Shown here one piece after another: positions 10,480 through 21,418 of a stretch of 64,000 bases of DNA. A program made the translations under genes and the position numbers. Source of the DNA: Blastocladiella emersonii ATCC 22665. Lineage: Eukaryota > Blastocladiomycota > Blastocladiomycetes > Blastocladiales > Blastocladiaceae. The stretch covers positions 868,001-932,000 of the forward strand of contig JANHCV010000015.1 in assembly GCA_025594325.1 (NCBI GenBank), given 5' to 3'. How positions within the stretch are numbered: position 1 is the stretch's first letter; the number at the start of each line of letters is the position of its first letter. The notes beneath the pieces were generated by a model, which searched no databases, was not told where the DNA came from, and saw nothing but the letters and a program-made list of their open reading frames with translations.

Positions 10480-11434
10480 TGATGCAAACGAATAAAAAAC
10501 GCAAACCTTGGCTTAATCCGGTGTGAGTCGTCCTCGTCAACGCTGTGCGAGTTTTTTTTTCGGACTCGTTCGATCCGGCCTGCTTGACCTGCTTGCGTGA
10601 CATGCCCCTTGAAGCCACTCATCGCAGCTTCCTAACTCTCATGTCTCAGCCAAACAAAACCTTTGGGCGTGCCTGTAAACGGGTCTGCATTCGTCGCTTG
10701 ACGGTTGAGACGTATCCCAGTTCCTCGTTTCGGCTCAAGAACACATCCAGATTCGCGCTCTCGAGTTGTTTTCGCGGCAATAGCGGGATTGAGCCGAACC
10801 TTACTTGCGAGTTGTTTCGTTCCAGCTGCCAAGACGTGACTGGCAAGTGGTATCCTGCCCCGAACGAGGTCCTCAAACTACTTAACTCTGAAGCTCCTTC
10901 TTGGACGCGCCTAGCTACTCACCACCTGTCTGGTATCGCCACGTTTCGCTCAAGACCGGACGTATAAATGTTGGTCGCAACACGATCGAGCCAGCTTGCT
11001 GTCCCAAGAAACTTGAGGGCGAGCCGCTCGCGGGATCCCGCCAACGCTTCAGACGCTCGAGCTTTCGAAGTTCGGCTGGACGAAGGTTTCGGTGGATACT
11101 CTTCTTGTTGCACTATCACCAGCGTTGCAATCGATAATCGTCAATTGTCTGGATTCGCTCGCTTCGGACTCGCCCGCCGCTGCGAGTTACATCGCCACAG
11201 ACGTCCAAGCGGAACTTGGCTCGCCGTACATTCAAAACCTGGGACTCGGTCCAGCTTATTCCGACGAGCTCGCTCGCTGCACATCTGCCGCCCTCCCTCG
11301 TACACCTCGACCTTGATGACAACCAGGTCGACCGTCGTAGATTCCTTGCCCTTGTCCCCGCGCTTATGGAATCATTCCAGCATCTCCCGCTCGTGGGTAC
11401 GATCTTCAGGACGTGTGGTTGCCGAGGTTGCTGA
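10480..11434 (+). pseudogene. Decayed tandem copy of the F-box/LRR gene
   Basis: This copy parallels the gene at 8295 from its promoter onward. The string ATAACTTGATGCAA before the start is shared (8287 and 10479), and GKWYPAPNEVLKLLNSE corresponds to GKWLPDSIEVLNLSNC. The frame is broken several times: stops follow the start and lie at 10965, and LRR pieces occur in different frames (VSVDTLLVALSPALQSI near 11088; LAAHLPPSLVHLDLDDNQV near 11276-11340). No continuous protein can be read. It is best seen as a tandem or segmental duplicate that has lost function, separated from the better copy by about 600 bp. Confidence 0.7.
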
Positions 11435-11869
11435 GCTACTTCCGTTGAAGTCAACCGGCGCGGCTGTTTAGGCGAGCTTACCGTTTTCCTACACTCGCAG
11501 CAACCCTTTGGCATGGACAGTGTAGCCAATTAGGACCCCGCAGATGCCTCGATGACCCAATTATCGCGATTTGTTGATGGTTGCACCCCCTGCGGTCGGA
11601 CTCAGGTGAGCAACGCGTAGGGTTGATCTTGACCATGATCTTGCGTGATGGCCGCTTTGACGTGCCTGCTTCACACGCGACTCTTCCTTCTCGCTGGACG
11701 CCTTCGATCAAATTGTGCCCAAACATGAGGCCGGCGCAACTCAAGCTGACGTGTCGCGCCGAGAACGTAGTCACGAACAACGGGCTATATTATACACACG
11801 GTTTCCATTGCTGATCTGCCCACTCTCGCGCCTGCGTATCCGCGCCACGGCGGCCCTGCTCGCCGCTGC
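11435..11869. other. Intergenic, nothing recognised
   Basis: Only short open frames without protein-like features. It contains the 3' flank of the LRR pseudogene and the 3' side of the minus-strand zinc-finger gene. Confidence 0.4.
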
Positions 11870-14585
11870 TCACCCACCGCGCGGCCGGGCGACGATGATC
11901 ACCATCGCATTCGCGTCCGCGAGGTCCCGGATGCGGCCGCGCACAAGGGCCGCCGATGGACATGACACGGCCGAGCTTGAGGTCGTAGGGGTAATGATGG
12001 ACGGCGAAGGGGCCGACGGGAGGACCGAGATGCCCGCAGCCGCGGCGGCCGCGGCGGTCGGGAACCCGGCGACGTAGATGCCGCTGAGGCGGCGGTAGCA
12101 CGCGCACCCGTGGCAGTACGAGTCGACCACGTCGGCCGTGATGCCGCACCGCGACCGGCGGGTTTCGTAGCGGTGGCGGAGCTAAATCGGGTCGTGTCGC
12201 ATCGAGGTGAGTGGGGAATGTTGATCGCGATACGCAGAGCGCGGGCGTACCGAGATCATGGTCTGCCGCGCGGACGCGTGCTCGTTAACGTGCTGCGACC
12301 CGCGGTGCGCTTCGTCGAGGATGGCCGGCCAGTCCTACACGCGACAAACCGCGGTGAGCACGGAACTCGAATCCAGGGCCCATACGGGCGGCCTGTACCT
12401 CGTGCGGAACAATGATGAGCGTCGAGTTGCGCCACGCGAGGCACCGGAACTCGCCGCGGTCGGGGAACACCTGGAGGTTGTTCTGGAGCCGCTTCCAGCG
12501 CTTGCGCGCGGGCGTGGTGGCCGCGACCTCGCGCCACAGCCGGCGGAGCGCCTTGGTCGCGGCGCTCGAGGTTAATATCGACACCGCTGATGACGAGGAC
12601 GACGATGCGGCGGCAGCGGCCGCGCGCTGCGCTGTCTCCTGCTGCTGCTGGGCGGCGAGCTCGATGCACCGCACCATCTGCGTGTACGTCTCGCGCGTGA
12701 AGATGTGGTAGGTCCGCGAGTGCGCCTCGACGGCGCCGGCGCCCACGGCATTGTCATCATCCCCATCTGCATCGCCCTCGCCGTCGGACCCGTCAGTCGA
12801 AGTTGTACCGCGCGTGGTCTCACCGCCGCCAGCACCGCTTCCGTCGCGACTCTGCTGCGACGCGAGTGCGGCGCCGGCCGCGACAGCAGCAGCGCCCACG
12901 GTAGCTGGATCCGAGACACCGTCGCGCGGCAGGGACGCAGCGGAGCCAGCCGACCCGCGGCGCCGGCCTGCACCGAGTCCCACACCCGCGCTGGCCGACT
13001 CGGAGCGCGACGAAAACGCAGATTTGGGTTGCGGTACGTCGGCGGCGGGGTGCCAGACCTTGGCCGGGATGCGGATCGGCGGGATCAGGCGCTCGGCAGT
13101 GGGTGGAGAAGCAGGCGGCGCGGGTAGCGCGGGCGCGGGTAGCGCGGGCGCGGGTAGCGCGGGCGCGGGTAGCGCGGGCGCGGGTAGCGCGGGCGCGGGT
13201 AGCGCGGGCGCGGGTAGCGCGGGCGCGGGTAGCGCGGGCGCGGGTAGTGCAGGCGCGGCTGCAGCAGGAGCGCGAGTACTCAAAGTCGGTTGTGAAGACG
13301 GCTCCTCCAGAGCAGCGTAAGGAGCGGCGGAAGTAGAAGGCGCGTCTGGCGGGCGGGACGCGGCGCCGTTGTACTCGCTGTGGTAGACCTCGGACTGCTG
13401 CTGCTCCTGCTCCTCGTAGCCGTAGCCGTAGCCGTACCCGCTCGCGCAAGGGTCCATGCCGCGCGACGCCCTGCGCGACGGCGGTGGAGCGTAGGGCGCG
13501 TAGCGCGAGTGGAGATGGGGTGGAGGAGGGTGGCGGTGGTGGAACCCGTTGTTGGCGCCGCGGCGGCGAGATCGAGGGTCCGAGTACCACCCAGGTGGCG
13601 GGTCAGCGTAGTAGTTGCGGTTCTGGTACGGCTGCGGGTGGCCGTAGCGGTCAAACTCGGGCGGGTGCGGCCATGGCGCGTGGTGCGCGGGCGGTGGTGG
13701 TAGCGGCGCGTAGTCAAAGATGTGCGGGTACGACGGATCCCGAGCGTGCGGCGCAGCGGTCGGCGGGTGGTAGGAACCAGGGCCATGAGCTCGGGTATCC
13801 TGGCCGTAGTCGCCAAAGTCGCGCGGAGCTGGCGGTCGTTGATGGTGCTGCGGCGGATACAGCGGGCGCGCAAACGAGTTCGACTCGTAGAAACCAGCCG
13901 AATTCGAAGCACGCGAGACATCGACGGGCTCGCACGACCCATCACGGCCCATTCGAGACGGCTCAACTGGACGCCGTGGCGGCGGCTCGGCCGGGTAGTC
14001 TGGTGGCCACGGGCGCGCTCGAGTGGGTGCAGAAGCAGCCGCCGAGTCGTAGTACGACGCGTAGGTCTCATGCGGCGGGCCAGGTCGCGGCGGTCTAGCG
14101 TAATCGGGGTCGCTGTCGCCGTACGGCGTTGCGTACCCGGGCTGCGGCAGGCCGTAGCCCCAGTCGCCCGACGGCGGCGGCGGGTACGCCCACGGCGCGT
14201 CGCGACGCCGGTCGGGGTACGAGTACGCGGACGCGGGTGGGGGCCGAGAAGGCGGATACGACGAGTACGAGGCCAGCACCGGGTGCGACTGCGGCGCGTC
14301 GTAGGACCTGTACGCGCTGTACGGGTGATCAGGCTCGCCGTACGGCCGCTCGCCGTGAGCGACACGGTTGTGGGCGTCGCGCGGCTCATAGTGCGAGTAC
14401 GGAAAGTGCGAGGCCGCCGTGTCCGGGTCGCGTGCGCCGCGTTCACCGGAGCGCGTTCCCACCACGGCACCCTCACCCACGTCGCCGCGGCGATCTCGCG
14501 GTGGTCGAGCACCGTCGTACAGCGGCCGCAAAGAGTCCGCGGGCGAGGAGTCGGCGGCAGGTGCAGGAGCCGGCGGCGAGGCCAT
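11870..14585 (-). CDS. Integrase-type H2C2 zinc-finger protein with long low-complexity N terminus
   Basis: Exons 14585-12399, 12334-12251 and 12181-11870 join in frame, about 860 residues. The first 480 residues are Pro/Tyr/Arg-rich and disordered, followed by a run of (PALPA) pentads and an acidic stretch. The C-terminal third reads as a retroelement integrase zinc-binding module: VFPDRGEFRCLAWRNSTLII, then ILDEAHRGSQHVNEH supplying two His, then VVDSYCHGCACYRR supplying CxxC. This matches the zf-H2C2 fold, known in the yeast histone-promoter factor Spt10 and in Ty3/gypsy integrases. No integrase catalytic core is present, so this looks like a host gene using the module, perhaps for DNA binding. 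The ATG at 14585 was chosen because the frame upstream of it has no other ATG. Confidence 0.65.
13119..13260 (-). repeat. 15-bp tandem repeat encoding PALPA pentads
   Basis: About nine near-perfect copies of a 15-bp unit (GCGGGTAGCGCGGGC on the plus strand) inside the zinc-finger gene. The unit is in phase, so copy-number change would lengthen or shorten the protein without a frameshift. Confidence 0.9.
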
Positions 14586-16085
14586 GGGCGAGAGTTGGGC
14601 GCGCAAGGTTGAGCAGAGGAGAAGCGCTGGAGCAGATCAGAAGCACAAGGGCAGAAGCGACGGCACGCGGAATAGTCAGTCCATGCATCAAAGGTCGATT
14701 CGGAGGGAGGAGCAAGGGGGAGGAGAAAGAGACACGTCGGGCCAGGCCCGCGTCGCGGGGCCGGTCTGCCGGCCAAGCAGGGCGTGCGGTCCGCCCGTTC
14801 GCTCGCCCCTCCCGGCCGCGAGGTTCCCATCGGCCCTGCGCGCGCGCGGAGATCCGGCGGATGTCTCCCCGACGCGCGAGTGCCTGGGAGTCGCCTTGTT
14901 GCTGGGCTCGCGCGATCAAATGCATCGCCATGCAGGCGCCGCAAAGCAAGGCGCGCGAGACGACCCCTCGAGGGTCAGGCGATGGTCGGACACGGCGACA
15001 CGGCGTGCAGGTAGACGTGCAAGAGCGCGGATGGGTGGAGATGGGCGAGAGAGCGATACAGACGTACCAGGATCAGGGATCAAGGTCCGACTTGGCTCGG
15101 CACCGCAGAACCCGCGCGTTGGGCGCGAGGGCGACTGAGACGGGGCGATCTGAGCGGTTAGCGAGGCGAACAGGGCGGGCGACGTGAGGGATGAGCGATT
15201 GGAGACGGCTCAGTCGTCCACGGGAAGAGAGACCGACGAACGCGAGCGGAGATGCGCGGGGATCAAGTACAGGGCGCTCGGCCACAACACAGCGCGCGTT
15301 GGCCGCGGACGTCCGTAGCCGGCGACGGCTGGTGCTGCGCCGCAGCAACGGGCACACCCGTCCGCGTTAACTCCATCACACGCGTGTGGTGGCCCTGTCG
15401 CCGCGCACGGTGGTTGGCCGCCGTGATGGACGCGGGCGGTGCCGGCCGCTGCGCCGCGCCGCCGTGACCGCACAGCAGACCGTTTCATGCTCAGTGGTGG
15501 TGGCGAGGGTAGCGAGCGAGATGATGGCGACGAGGGGATCAACGTACGGCGACGTGATGTGGTGCGGTGTGATGCAATCGGGAGGGTTGAGAGCCAGCAT
15601 GTTCGCGGGGGAGCGTGGATGCGCTTGCGGCCGCCACGGATGGGGGGCGCGCCCGAGCAGCGGCGGGAGGCGAAACGGGCGGCCTGATCGCGCTGGGAGT
15701 TCGTGGGCCCGGCGCTGATTCCGAGCGGGGAGCGGGTGGGAATTTAATTTTCGCTGTTCTGAGACGGGACCGTGGTGCGTAGAATTCTGGGTTCGGATGC
15801 GTTCCCCGCCGGGCTCCTCGCCGCCTCGGATTCTACGCGCGCCGCGTCGATCACCGCGCATCGGCGCGCCGTGGTGATGTGCGCGCGCCCTAGCTTGCCC
15901 GGCCCAAACACACGGGATGTGGGAAACGCGTCGCTGCCGCCGTCCCTCGCCCCTCCCCACGTATCGCACAGCTGCGTACGAGCATATCGCGATTGGAGCG
16001 TGGACGCGATGGGCGGCCATGGATCAGAGTGTCAAGGCATCACAATAGTTCCAGGCAAGAGAGAGTGTGTATTGCGCGATCGAGC
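14586..16085. promoter_or_regulatory. Long intergenic region upstream of the zinc-finger gene
   Basis: About 1.5 kb between two minus-strand genes, so it should contain the 3' end of the aminotransferase transcript and the promoter and leader of the zinc-finger gene. Open frames exist on both strands (for example minus 16020-15376), but they are Arg/Pro-rich and carry no domain. I see no gene I can support. Confidence 0.35.
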
Positions 16086-17297
16086 TCACAGCAGCTTGTC
16101 AAACTCCTTGATGCACGACACGAGCTCGTCGACGTCGTCGAGCGTGACGGCGTTGTACAGGGACGCGCGGCACCCGCCGACGCTGCGGTGGCCGGGCAGG
16201 CCGATGAGCCCGCGCTTGGCGGCGAACGCGACAAACTTCTTGTCGAGTGCGTCCTGCGGGATGCCGTCGTCGTCGACGAGCCGGAACACGACGTTCATGC
16301 GGCTGCGCACTCCGTCGGCGACCACGGGCTTGAAGTGGTCGGCGGCCTCGAGGGCGCCGTACACGCGCGCCGCCTTGTCGGCGTTGAGGGCGTCGATCCA
16401 CGTCACGCCGCCATGCTCGACCAGCCACCGCAGCACCAGGCCCGTCACGTACATGGCGTACACGGGCGGCGTGTTGTACAGCGAGTTGGACGCGTGGTAC
16501 GTCGCGTAGTCGAGCATCAGCGGCAGCCGGTGCGCCGCGTCCGGCTTGACGGCGAGCAGCGACTCGCGCACGATCACCACCGTCACGCCCGCCGGGCCCA
16601 TGTTCTTCTGCGCGCCTGCAAATACAATGTCGAACTTGGACATGTCGACGGGCCGCGACAGGATGTTGGACGACATGTCGGCGACGACGAGCGGGCGCCA
16701 CGCACCCGCCGCAGCCGAGGCCTTGCCGTGGTCGGCGACGGCGTTGATCAGGTCGTCGGTGAACTCGACGCCGTGGACCGTCTCGTTGGTGCAGAGGTAC
16801 GTGTAGAGGCAGTTGGCGGAGCGGGTCCAGGTGGTGGGCGCGGGGATGCGGTCGTAGTTGGTGAGCTTGCCCGAGGCGACCACGTTGACGGGGAGCCCCG
16901 CGGCGCGCGCCGCCTCGGCCGCCTTCTGCGACCAGGTGCCCGTCACGAGGTAGTCGGCGACCCAGCCGGCGGGCGCGCCGAGCCCCGCCGCGCGCGCCGC
17001 GAGGTTGGCGGCCACGGCGTGGAACTGCGTGCTCGCGCCGCCCTGCATCCACAGCACCGCGTAGCCCGCGGGCACCGCCAGCAGCGACTTGAGGTCGGCG
17101 TTGGCCTGGTCCAGGATCGCGTCGAACTCGGCGCTGCGGTGCGAGATGCACAGGATGCTCACGCCCGTCGTCCCGAGCGACGTCACGGCCGCCGCCGCCT
17201 GCGCGAGGACCGGCGCGGGGAGGCCGGCGGGGCCCGCGTTGAGGTTGATGACGCGCGGCGTCGCGGGGGTCGTCGTCGGCGTGGTGGTTGATGCCAT
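16086..17297 (-). CDS. SER1: Phosphoserine aminotransferase
   Basis: Single exon, 403 residues, the usual length of the SerC/Ser1 family. The enzyme converts 3-phosphohydroxypyruvate and glutamate to phosphoserine and 2-oxoglutarate in serine synthesis, using pyridoxal phosphate. It opens with the family signature NAGPAGLPAPVLAQA. It has SHRSAEFDAI, the cofactor-binding GGASTQFHAV, VADMSSNILSRP, and the Schiff-base lysine in FAGAQKNMGPAGVTVVIV. The C terminus holds GLIGLPGHRSVGGCRASLYN, the substrate-binding region. The ATG at 17297 is followed by a short Thr/Pro-rich stretch. It shares a 0.5-kb divergent upstream region with the RhoGAP gene. Confidence 0.95.
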   Translation of the reverse strand: MASTTTPTTTPATPRVINLNAGPAGLPAPVLAQAAAAVTSLGTTGVSILCISHRSAEFDAILDQANADLKSLLAVPAGYAVLWMQGGASTQFHAVAANLAARAAGLGAPAGWVADYLVTGTWSQKAAEAARAAGLPVNVVASGKLTNYDRIPAPTTWTRSANCLYTYLCTNETVHGVEFTDDLINAVADHGKASAAAGAWRPLVVADMSSNILSRPVDMSKFDIVFAGAQKNMGPAGVTVVIVRESLLAVKPDAAHRLPLMLDYATYHASNSLYNTPPVYAMYVTGLVLRWLVEHGGVTWIDALNADKAARVYGALEAADHFKPVVADGVRSRMNVVFRLVDDDGIPQDALDKKFVAFAAKRGLIGLPGHRSVGGCRASLYNAVTLDDVDELVSCIKEFDKLL

Positions 17298-17818
17298 TGC
17301 AAGTGCTACGAAGTCTCGATGATAGGGATGGAGAGAGAGCGTCGATCCGGGAGGGGAGGGGGGGAGGGGGAGCTTTGAAGCCGCGGGCTCGGCGGCGGCC
17401 GGAGCGGACCCGGCGGCGAGTCACGGCCAGCCGCGCCTGAAATACGCGCGATAGGGCTGCCACGTGACGCGCGTCTCGCGTCTCGCACGGCGACGCGTCG
17501 CGTTTCCGTTTCCTGTCTCGCGCCCGGCCCGACGATGCGGTGTGGCCGCCCGTTCTCGTTCTCGAATGATATTGCATCGCATGCTGCCGCGCCGCCTCCC
17601 GCCGCACCCGCGCCCGCTCGCCGCCGCCCCCGCGCTCTCCGCCGACTGGATCAAGGGGCTCCGCCGCACTTCGCCCACTTGCGCTCGACTGCCGCACATG
17701 CTACTCACGCACTCCATGGACTGGCCCACTTGAACTCCGACGACGGCCGCACCGACTACTCGCAACCCGCCCGCGCGTCTCGCACGGCGTCCTATCCACC
17801 GACCTCCGCTGAGCCGCG
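17298..17818. promoter_or_regulatory. Divergent promoter region between SER1 and the RhoGAP gene
   Basis: No gene in this 521-bp gap. It contains an exact GACGCGTC at 17492-17499, preceded by the inverted variant string GACGCGCGTCTCGCGTCTCG from 17466. The same motif family occurs upstream of several other genes in the window. Confidence 0.45.
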
Positions 17819-20800
17819 ATGAGCAGCCAAGCTCGGGCGTCGTCCACGTCGCTGTCGTCGTCCTCGGCGCCGGCCGCGGCGGGGCTGACCGGTGGCGCCG
17901 GAGCGACGCTGCCGCCCAACTGGAAGGCGGTGACCGACGCCAACGGCCGGTGCGCTCTCGTCGCTCATCTGCTTTGCGGTACAGCCAACTCATCTCTGCT
18001 GTTCTCCTTGTAGAACCTACTACTACAACAAACTCACGCGCGAGACGAGGTGGGATTGCCCCTCGACCGGCGCCGGCACCGGCGCGCCCGCGGTGAGCGG
18101 CAGCGGCACCATCGCAACAAGCAGCACCTCGCTCGCCGCTGCCGCCACGGCCCACGTCGCCCTCGTCGACGCCGATCCCGCGGCCCAGCCGCCGCCGCGC
18201 CCATCCACCGCGCCTCTCGCGCAGCAGATCTTTCCTTCCTCGTCCCCGTCGCGCTCCGCGTCGCAGGACCTCCTCTCAGCGACGGCCAACGGGAGCGGCG
18301 TCGAGCTGCCGCCGAACCCGGTGCGCAAGCGCGTTGCCGACCTCGCCAGCCAGTTTGACCAGCTGAGCAGCAAGCCGCCCGCGCCCGCGCCGCCGTCCGC
18401 CGGCCCGCGTCCGCCTCGCCCCGCGCGCTGGAACTCGGGGTCGACGGACCAGCTCGCCGGCGGCAGCGGGCCCGCCGCGCGCCGCCAGTCCACGACCGAC
18501 GTGCTCGCGTCGGCGTCGGACGTCGCGACTGCACAGCCGGCGGCGCCGATCCACGATGCCGCGGCGTACGCGCGCCCTGGACCCCCGCTGCGGACCGCCA
18601 GCGCGACCGAGCATGGGTGCCACGGGTCCGGGTCCGTGCACGCGATGCCGCCGCTCCCGCCCCCACCCCCGCCGCTGCCCTCCTCATCTTCACCGTCGTC
18701 GGCGGGTAACTTTGCGTCTAACAAGCTCCCGCCACCACCACCCCCGCTTCCGCCCCCCGCACCCGCTGGCACGGGGCTCGCCGATATGGCGCCGCTGCCG
18801 CCCCCGCCGCCGCCCATCACCCTGCCCGTCGCGCCCAAGCGCCCGCCGCCAGCACCACCCGCCGCCGCCATCGAGTCGGCACCCGCGTCGCTGCCCTCGC
18901 GGCCCGTCACGCCCGAGGGCGCGCCGTTCATCCCATCGCCGACGCTCGCCGGTCTGCCCGACCCGGTAAACCCGTCCGCCGCGGACGCGCCAGCGCCCGC
19001 GAAACCGGCGGCATATGCGACGACTCCGCGCAAGCTGCGCGACAGCGACATGGGCGGGTTTCTCGGCCAGCTGGACCGCACGCTCTCGGTACGTTTGTTC
19101 TCGATTCCGTTTCACCACATGCGCGTGCACGCGTGGCGCTGGCGCTGATCGCGATCAGGTTTCCGATCACCCTTCGCGCTGCCTGCCTGCGCACATCCGC
19201 ACTTCCGCTTCGCTCGCTGCACCAGACGCCGTGTGTTCGCCATGAGTGTGGCGCAGTCCCGCCGGGGACCCTATGGCGGCACGCCTCGTCGCACAGGTCT
19301 TGGCAGTCCCCTTGTGCTCCGCGCACGGCGGCCAGGCGCCCGCGGTTGATGCCCGCGCCGACCACGACCTGATCTCCCCTCGGCTGCTCATGGATGCGCT
19401 GTTGACTAACCGCCGCCGACTCGGTGCACTCGCCTCGCGCGTGTAGACGTCGCAGGGCGCGCTACTCGGCGCCGAGACCGTGCCCAAGTCGCCCGTCCAG
19501 CCGCCGCTGTCCATCACGCTCCCGCCGCCGCGCGAATCGACCGACGACCACGGGTCCACCGGCAGCGCGTCGGGCGGCCCGACGGTCATGCAGACGCCCG
19601 CGTCGCCGACCGCCGACTCGCCGACGGGCAGCGAGCCCGACAGCAGCGCGAGCAGCAGCGCCGGCGCCAAGGACTCGGCCGCGTCGTCGTCCGGCGGCGG
19701 GCTCGGGATCTTCCGCCGCGCGCGGAGTCCGTCGTTCGGTATATGCGCGCCCGTCCATCTGATACGTTTTGGTGAGCTAACGTCCATCGATCCCGCGCCT
19801 GTCTGGAGCTCTAGGCAGGAAAAAGGACATCTTCGGCAACGACCGCGACCCGCCACCGCCGCAGCAGCAGCCCACGTCGCCCAAGGACGCGTCCGCGCCA
19901 TCGTCACCGTCGCCCGCCAAGGAAAAGGACAAGGACAAGGAGGGCAAGAAAAAGTCCAAGGCCGACAAAAAGGACAAGGGGTCCAAGGACCTGCTCACCG
20001 ACGAGAAGGCGAGCAGCACGCCGACGTCGCCCGCGCTCGGCGGCGGCCGCTGCCAGCAGCTGCGCGGTGACGCCGACCACCACCACCACGCGGGGCCAAA
20101 GTCCATGGTCATCGGCGCGTTTGACCTCGGCGACCACGGCGCGGGCGGCGGCGACATGGACGCCGAACCGAGCCTGGCACCGCTCTCGGCCCCGCCCGCG
20201 CTCCCCGCGACGACGTCCGCGAGCCCGCACACCCATACCGCCGCAGCACACGCGCCGCTCTCGGCATCGGCGCCGTCGGGCCGCGGCGCGCTGTCGTGGC
20301 TGTTCAAGAAGTCGGGCGGCGGCAGCGGGAGCAGCAGCGCGCACGGGAGCCCAGCCACGCCGAACTCGGCCTCGTCCGCCTCGCCCGGCGCGGGCTCCGA
20401 GTCGCTCGTGTTCGGCGGCGTGCTATCGGTCCTGGGCGCACACCGGATCCCGCCGCTCGTGGTGGCATGCATCGCGGTCGTCGACGTGCGCGGCCCGCAG
20501 TCCGAAGGCATCTACCGTCTGTCGGGCAACGCGGCGGCGATCCAGCGTCTGCGCGCCGCGTGGCTCGCGGCGGGCGCCGCGTGGCTCGCGGCGGGCGCCG
20601 CGGACGCGCCCGACCCGGACGTGACGGCGTACGACGTGAACGTGGTGTCGGGCACGCTCAAGCTCTTCTTCCGCGAGCTGCAGGAGCCCGTGCTGCTGTT
20701 CGACCTGTACGCCGAGTGGATCGCCGCGGGGAAGCTGATCGGGCCCGCCCGCACGGCCGCCGTCCAGGCGATCTTACCGCGGCTCCCGCCCGCGCACCGG

Positions 20801-21262
20801 ACGGTCCTCGCGGTCCTCGCGCACCACCTCGCGCGGCTCGCGGTCCACGCCGAGCGCACCAAGATGGACGCGGGGAACCTCGCCATCGTGTTCGGGCCCA
20901 CGCTCATGCGCCCGCGCGTCGAGTCCATGGAGACGATCCTCAACACGGAGGCCCAGAACGCCGTCGTGTGCGAGATGATCGTCAACGCTGAGGCCTTCTT
21001 CGGCCCCGCACCGGCGCCGGCACTCGCGCCCGCGTCGCCGGTCTCGTACGCGTCGCTGTCGTCGTCCGCGACGCTCGCCGGGTCCGGTAGCAGTGGGTCC
21101 GCGATCCACGCCGTCGACCCGGCCACGGGCAAGCTCCGGCTCGCCATCGCCACCGCACACGTCCCGCAGCTGCCCGAGCTCTCGCCCATGTCGCCGATCG
21201 TGTTCCAGCAACAGCAGCAGGACCGCGGGCATCACCAGCCGGGGCGTATGGACCGCGTGTGA
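17819..21262 (+). CDS. WW-domain RhoGAP protein
   Basis: Exons 17819-17949, 18014-19088, 19447-19738 and 19815-21262 give 981 residues in one frame. An N-terminal WW domain spans the first intron: LPPNWKAVTDANGR joins TYYYNKLTRETRWDCP, with both Trp and the Tyr cluster present. A long proline-rich region follows (runs such as PPPPPPLPSSSS), then a lysine-rich segment. The RhoGAP domain is at about 760-920: SEGIYRLSGN carries the arginine finger, followed by VSGTLKLFFRELQEPVL and NLAIVFGPTLMRP. It should stimulate GTP hydrolysis by Rho-family GTPases and regulate actin and polarity. A 21-bp duplication inside the domain repeats AAWLAAG. Intron 2 (358 nt) is longer than usual and may hide an exon. 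Confidence 0.85.
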
Positions 21263-21418
21263 GTTGCTTGATAAAATCCGTTTTGCTTGTTCTTCGCGCG
21301 CGGGACGCGTCGTGGAGCGTCGCATCGCCGCCTTCCTTCCCATCGCGCGTGTAAGCTTCGCGACGCGTCCGCTCTCTCGCCCTTCACTTCGACTATCGAC
21401 GACGCACTGATAGAAACC
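21263..21418 (+). promoter_or_regulatory. Compact promoter with two GACGCGTC elements
   Basis: Only 156 bp separate the RhoGAP stop from the next ATG. Exact GACGCGTC copies lie at 21304-21311 and 21362-21369. Confidence 0.45.

Noticed and set aside
13280-14944. Minus-strand frame of 554 codons overlapping the zinc-finger gene
   Set aside because: Thr/Arg-rich product in a second frame of the same low-complexity DNA; the other frame contains the H2C2 domain.
15376-16020. Minus-strand frame of 214 codons upstream of the zinc-finger gene
   Set aside because: Arg/His/Pro-rich, no domain, and competing frames of equal quality on the plus strand.
16099-17697. Minus-strand frame of 532 codons over the aminotransferase
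   Set aside because: Arg/Pro/Gly-rich out-of-frame translation of the phosphoserine aminotransferase gene.
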